NCBI GenBank assembly: GCA_023431055.1
Contig: JAEYXX010000036.1
Location: 1-21,693 of the forward strand
Source of the DNA: Pseudomonadota bacterium
GTDB lineage: Bacteria; Pseudomonadota; Gammaproteobacteria; Pseudomonadales; Pseudomonadaceae
DNA: 21,693 nt
Direction of reading: 5' to 3'
Part shown: piece by piece, positions 18,627 to 21,693 of the stretch
Position numbering within the stretch: position 1 is the first letter of the stretch
Layout: each line of letters begins with the position of its first letter
Made by a program: the position numbers and the translations under genes
The notes under the pieces: model-generated
The model's input: only the letters and a program-made list of their open reading frames with translations
Told to the model about the DNA's origin: nothing
Databases searched by the model: none

Positions 18627-19562
18627 ATGCACGAGCTGATCCTGCACCATTACCCGACCTCTCCGTTCGCCGAAAAGGCCCGTCTGATGCTGGGCTTCAA
18701 GCAGCTGTCCTGGCGTTCGGTGATGATCCCTCCGGTGATGCCCAAGCCCGACCTCACCGCGTTGACCGGCGGCTACCGCAAGACTCCGGTGCTGCAGATC
18801 GGTGCCGACATCTATTGCGATACCGCGCTGATCGCTCGCCGTCTGGAAGCCGAGAAAGCCACACCGGCACTGTTCCCCGAAGGTCAGGAGTTCAACGTCG
18901 GCCTGCTCTCGCAATGGGCCGACTCGGTGCTGTTCCAGCACGTCGTGGCACTGGTGTTCCAGCCTGAGTCGATGGCGCTGCGTTTCGCCAAGGTGCCGCC
19001 CGAGTTCGCCAAGGCCTTCGCCGCCGACCGCAGTGCGCTGTTTTCCGGTGGCAGCGCGACCCGACTGCCGCTGGAACAGGCCAAGCATCAGTGGCCGGCT
19101 TTGATGGGGGCATTGCAATGCCAGCTGCAGCGCGAGCAGGGTGACTTCCTTTTCGGTGAGCCATCACATGCCGACTTCTCCGTGGCCCATTGCCTGTGGT
19201 TCCTGCGCGGCACGCCAGTCACTTCGCCCCTGGTCGACGACTATCCCGAGGTCGCTGCCTGGCTCGCCCGCGTGCTGGGCTTCGGCCACGGATCGTTGAG
19301 CGAGATGAGCAGCGAGCAGGCGATCGCCGTGGCGCGCGAGGCAACGCCGGCAGCGCTGCCGGACGAAGCCTTCGTCGACCCCAACGGTTTCGCGGCCGGT
19401 CAGGCAGTGAGCATTGCGGCGGTGGACTATGGCGTCGACCCGGTGCAGGGCGAATTGCTGCATGCCGGGCGTGATGAACTGATTCTACGTCGCGAGGACG
19501 AGCGTGCCGGCATCGTGCATGTGCACTTCCCACGGCTGGGATTCCGTATTGAGGCGCGCTGA
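18627..19562 (+). CDS. Glutathione S-transferase family protein with C-terminal extension
   Basis: The protein has 311 residues. Residues 1-80 are a thioredoxin-fold GST N-terminal domain: HHYPTSPFAEKARLML at the active-site helix, KTPVLQIGADIYCDTALIARRLE with the cis-proline and the acidic-Ser/Thr glutathione motif. The helical domain runs to about 225 (FGEPSHADFSVAHCLWFL). The remaining ~85 residues (about 225-311) are not part of a normal GST of 200-230 residues; they contain DPNGFAAGQAVSIAAVDYGV and end in a strand-like VHVHFPRLGFRIEAR. I do not recognise that part. GGAG precedes the ATG by seven bases. The substrate is unknown. The gene converges on the glutaredoxin-like gene with only nine bases between the two stop codons. 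Confidence 0.88.
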   Translation: MHELILHHYPTSPFAEKARLMLGFKQLSWRSVMIPPVMPKPDLTALTGGYRKTPVLQIGADIYCDTALIARRLEAEKATPALFPEGQEFNVGLLSQWADSVLFQHVVALVFQPESMALRFAKVPPEFAKAFAADRSALFSGGSATRLPLEQAKHQWPALMGALQCQLQREQGDFLFGEPSHADFSVAHCLWFLRGTPVTSPLVDDYPEVAAWLARVLGFGHGSLSEMSSEQAIAVAREATPAALPDEAFVDPNGFAAGQAVSIAAVDYGVDPVQGELLHAGRDELILRREDERAGIVHVHFPRLGFRIEAR

Positions 19563-19574
19563 AACCACCTTTCA
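19560..19574. other. Convergent stop codons embedded in a small palindrome
   Basis: TGAAA-CCACC-TTTCA places the stop codon of the GST-like gene (TGA, 19560-19562) and that of the glutaredoxin-like gene (TCA read on the minus strand, 19572-19574) at the two ends of a 5-bp inverted repeat. No larger terminator is visible between the two convergent genes, so their transcripts probably overlap. Confidence 0.5.
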
Positions 19575-19892
19575 GTAGGCGGCGCGGATGGCGCGCACGT
19601 CGTAGCCGTGGATGACCTGCCCGCGCATGTCGATCACCGGCACACCGCGGCCGCCAAGCGCCTGGTATCGGGCGCGGCCGGCGGCATCGGTCTCGATATT
19701 CACTTCGCGATAGGCGATGCCGTCCTCGGCGAACAGCTCGCGGGTCTTGGCGCAGTAGCCGCACCATTGCGTCGCGTAGAGCACGATCTCGCCGCTGCCA
19801 TTGCCGGCCTGCGGCGGATTCAGCCAGCGGTCGATCCTGTCCCAGTTCTGCCACAGGGCCAGGGCGGTGAGGATCAGCAGAATCTTCTTCAT
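19572..19892 (-). CDS. Glutaredoxin-family thiol-disulfide protein, membrane-tethered or exported
   Basis: From the ATG at 19890-19892 the protein has 106 residues. A short hydrophobic N-terminus (MKKILLILTALALW) may be a signal anchor. The rest is a glutaredoxin fold: EIVLYATQWCGYCAKTRELF contains the WCGYC redox site, and GVPVIDMRG carries the cis-proline loop (GVPV), followed by the GYD segment. It probably reduces or exchanges disulfides, perhaps in the periplasm or at the membrane; the partner is unknown. Its start overlaps the stop of the polyphosphate-kinase gene (ATGA on the minus strand), so it is the last gene of the ndpA-ppk2 operon and translationally coupled. Longer readings upstream run inside the kinase gene and are rejected. 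Confidence 0.88.
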   Translation of the reverse strand: MKKILLILTALALWQNWDRIDRWLNPPQAGNGSGEIVLYATQWCGYCAKTRELFAEDGIAYREVNIETDAAGRARYQALGGRGVPVIDMRGQVIHGYDVRAIRAAY

Positions 19893-20734
19893 TGCGGCGC
19901 GTCCATGTGCGTGGTGGCGGCTTGCAATTGCTGCAGAGTAAAGGGTGCCGGCCGATCCGGCCACTGCAGGGCGAGTTTTTCCAGTTCGCGGGCCAGCAGG
20001 CTGGCAACCACAAGGTCGCGCAGCCAGCGTTTGTGTGCTGGGATCACGTACCAGGGCGACGCGCTGCTGTGGCTGGCGCCCAGCAGTTCGGCCCAGCGCC
20101 GCTGGCGCTCGTCGAACTGGCGGTGCGAGAGCAGGTCGCTGGTCTTGAGCTTCCAGCGTTTGGACGGTTTCTCGATGCGTTCGACCAGGCGCCGGTATTG
20201 CTCGGCCTTGTCGATCTGCAGGTAGCACTTGAGCACCACGGTGCCGCTCTGCGCCAGTTGCCGTTCGAAGGCCAGCACCTCGGCCAGGCGTGCCGGCAGC
20301 TCATCCTCGCCGCACAGTCCGTCCAGCGGATCGCAGATCAGCGCTTCGTACTGGCTGCGATTGAACACGCCGATCATTCCCGGCGCCGGCAGGCGCTGGC
20401 GATAGCGTTGGAGAAAGTGCCGGCTGCGTTCCGGCGTCGTGGGCGCCTGGAAGCTGTGCACCGCCAACCCCTGCGGATTGCAAGCGCTGAGCACACGGCG
20501 GATGACGCCATCCTTGCCGCTGCAGTCCGGGCCTTGCAGCACCAGTAACAGGGAATCGCTGCGCCTTGCCCAGAGACGCGTCTGCTGCTCCTGCAACCAG
20601 GGCTTGAGCTGCTCCAGGCGCGCCTTGCAGTCGGCCTTGTCCAGGCCCAGGTCGCGTGCCGGATCGCCTGCCAACGGTGCCTCTGGCCGGCACAGGCAGG
20701 CGTCGAGCAGCTCATCGGCCAGGCGCGCGCTCAT
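19889..20734 (-). CDS. Polyphosphate kinase 2 family protein (class III-like)
   Basis: The protein has 281 residues. Walker A is QGPDCSGKDG (67-76), Walker B IGVFNRSQYE (121-130), the lid region KRWKLKTSDL (192-201), and PWYVIPAHKRW lies at 227-237. The FNRSxYE form of Walker B and the PWYVIPA stretch are typical of PPK2 class III enzymes, which phosphorylate AMP and ADP (or other nucleotides) with polyphosphate, whereas classes I and II usually have FDRSWYN. It acts in the cytoplasm. Substrate choice cannot be read with certainty, and Gln replaces the more usual His within the Walker B motif. It starts one base after the ndpA stop and overlaps the glutaredoxin-like gene, so the three are one operon. 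Confidence 0.9.
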   Translation of the reverse strand: MSARLADELLDACLCRPEAPLAGDPARDLGLDKADCKARLEQLKPWLQEQQTRLWARRSDSLLLVLQGPDCSGKDGVIRRVLSACNPQGLAVHSFQAPTTPERSRHFLQRYRQRLPAPGMIGVFNRSQYEALICDPLDGLCGEDELPARLAEVLAFERQLAQSGTVVLKCYLQIDKAEQYRRLVERIEKPSKRWKLKTSDLLSHRQFDERQRRWAELLGASHSSASPWYVIPAHKRWLRDLVVASLLARELEKLALQWPDRPAPFTLQQLQAATTHMDAPQ

Positions 20735-20735
20735 C

Positions 20736-21693
20736 TCAATCCTGACGGCGCTTGAGCTGATCCTTCAACTGGGTCGGCAGCTGGCGAATGATCAGCATGT
20801 CGCGGCCCTCGTCGTACTCGATCTTCGAACCCAGCAGGTGCGCCTCGAAGCTGATCGACAGCCCCTCGGCGCGGCCGGTGAAGCGCTGGAACTGGTTCAG
20901 TGTGCGCTTGTCCGCGGGAAACTCCGGGGCCATGCCGTAGTCCTTGTTGCGGATGTGCTCGTAGAACGCGCGCGGACGGTCTTCGTCGATCAGCCCGGAC
21001 AGCTCGTCGAGGGTGATTGGCTCGCCCAGCTTGGCCTGGCTGGTGGCGTAGCCGACCAGGGTCTTGGTTTTCTCGCGGGCCTGTTCTTCGGGCAGGTCCT
21101 CGCTTTCCACGAAATCGCTGAAGGCCTTTAGCAGGGTGCGCGTCTCGCCCGGGCCGTCGACGCCTTCCTGGCAGCCGATGAAATCGCGGAAGTAATCCGA
21201 GACTTTCTTGCCGTTCTTGCCCTTGATGAAGGAGATGTACTGCTTCGACTGACGGTTGTTCTGCCACTCGGAAAGGTTGATGCGCGCCGCCAGGTGCAGC
21301 TGGCCGAGGTCCAGGTGCTTGGCCGGGGCGACGTCCAGCGCCTCGGTCACCGTCACGCCTTCGCTGTGGTGCAGCAGCGCGATGGCCAGGTAATCGGTCA
21401 TGCCCTGCTGGTAGTGGGACAGCAGCACGTGACCGCCGGTGGACAGGTTGGATTCCTCCATCAGCTTCTGCAGATGCTCCACGGCCTGACGGCTGAAGGC
21501 GGCAAAGTCCTCGCCGCTGTCCAGGTAGCCCTTCAGCCAGCCACTGAACGGGTAGGCGCCGGACTCATCATAAAAGAAACCCCAGGCCTTGCCCTGCTTG
21601 GCGTTGTAGCTGTCGTTCAGGTCGGCCATGAGATTTTCCATGGCCTGATTGACCGGCAGCTCGGCGTCGCGGGCATGCAGCACGGCGGGCGAA
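20736..21693 (-). CDS. ndpA: Nucleoid-associated protein NdpA (YejK), 5' end outside the window
   Basis: The visible part encodes about 319 residues, and the frame is still open at the window edge (reading S-P-A-V-L-H-A-R). P. aeruginosa NdpA has about 335 residues as I recall, so roughly the first 16-20 residues are missing. Diagnostic stretches are [60 protein letters not shown] and [19 protein letters not shown]. The C-terminus ends in KRRQD. The protein binds the nucleoid; its exact function is poorly known. A GTG at 21681-21683 is in frame but is internal, not the true start. It is the first visible gene of the operon with the PPK2-type kinase and the glutaredoxin-like protein. Confidence 0.95.
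   Translation of the reverse strand, partial: SPAVLHARDAELPVNQAMENLMADLNDSYNAKQGKAWGFFYDESGAYPFSGWLKGYLDSGEDFAAFSRQAVEHLQKLMEESNLSTGGHVLLSHYQQGMTDYLAIALLHHSEGVTVTEALDVAPAKHLDLGQLHLAARINLSEWQNNRQSKQYISFIKGKNGKKVSDYFRDFIGCQEGVDGPGETRTLLKAFSDFVESEDLPEEQAREKTKTLVGYATSQAKLGEPITLDELSGLIDEDRPRAFYEHIRNKDYGMAPEFPADKRTLNQFQRFTGRAEGLSISFEAHLLGSKIEYDEGRDMLIIRQLPTQLKDQLKRRQD

Overview
The window is a gene-dense, high-GC stretch of a Pseudomonas chromosome. The DauA-type D-amino-acid dehydrogenase, the bacterial phosphatidylcholine synthase, the NdpA (YejK) protein, the RhlB helicase and the Pseudomonas-style REP palindromes all point that way. As I remember the P. aeruginosa PAO1 map, the order dauA - rhlB - acyl-CoA synthetase - carboxylesterase - amino-acid-binding protein - pcs - ... 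- ndpA is a known backbone (around PA3849-PA3863). Here other genes are interleaved with it. I cannot fix the species. I see no tRNA, rRNA, transposase, prophage or CRISPR array.

Left part (1-10722): polB (DNA polymerase II) runs rightwards and faces a leftward series. In transcription order from right to left the series is carboxylesterase, acyl-CoA synthetase, a cyclic-nucleotide-binding-domain/GGDEF diguanylate cyclase, an M19 dipeptidase, rhlB, dauA and a small unknown membrane protein that overlaps the end of dauA. A clear intrinsic terminator separates rhlB from dauA. A REP inverted pair lies between the cyclase and the dipeptidase.

Centre (10723-15900): a 477-bp control region with a near-consensus sigma-54 promoter and a structured leader precedes aapJ-aapQ-aapM-aapP, a general L-amino-acid ABC transporter. 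A perfect 13-bp hairpin separates aapJ from aapQ, and a palindrome of about 120 bp separates aapM from aapP. An intrinsic terminator ends the operon, followed by two tandem copies of a ~158-bp unit, each carrying a REP-like palindrome.

Right part (15899-21693): a GlxA-type AraC regulator diverges from a SnoaL/NTF2-like gene. Next come pcs (phosphatidylcholine synthase) overlapping a GIY-YIG nuclease gene, then a long glutathione-S-transferase-like gene. A leftward operon follows: ndpA (5' end outside the window), a class III-like PPK2 polyphosphate kinase and a glutaredoxin-like protein, with almost no spacing between the genes.

Nothing here looks like a defence island or an obviously new multi-gene system. 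The observations most worth a second look are two substitutions at residues expected to be functional (the Exo II aspartate of PolB is glutamate; two pocket residues of DauA differ from the characterised enzyme), the palindromes embedded inside the transporter operon, and the sigma-54 promoter that drives it.
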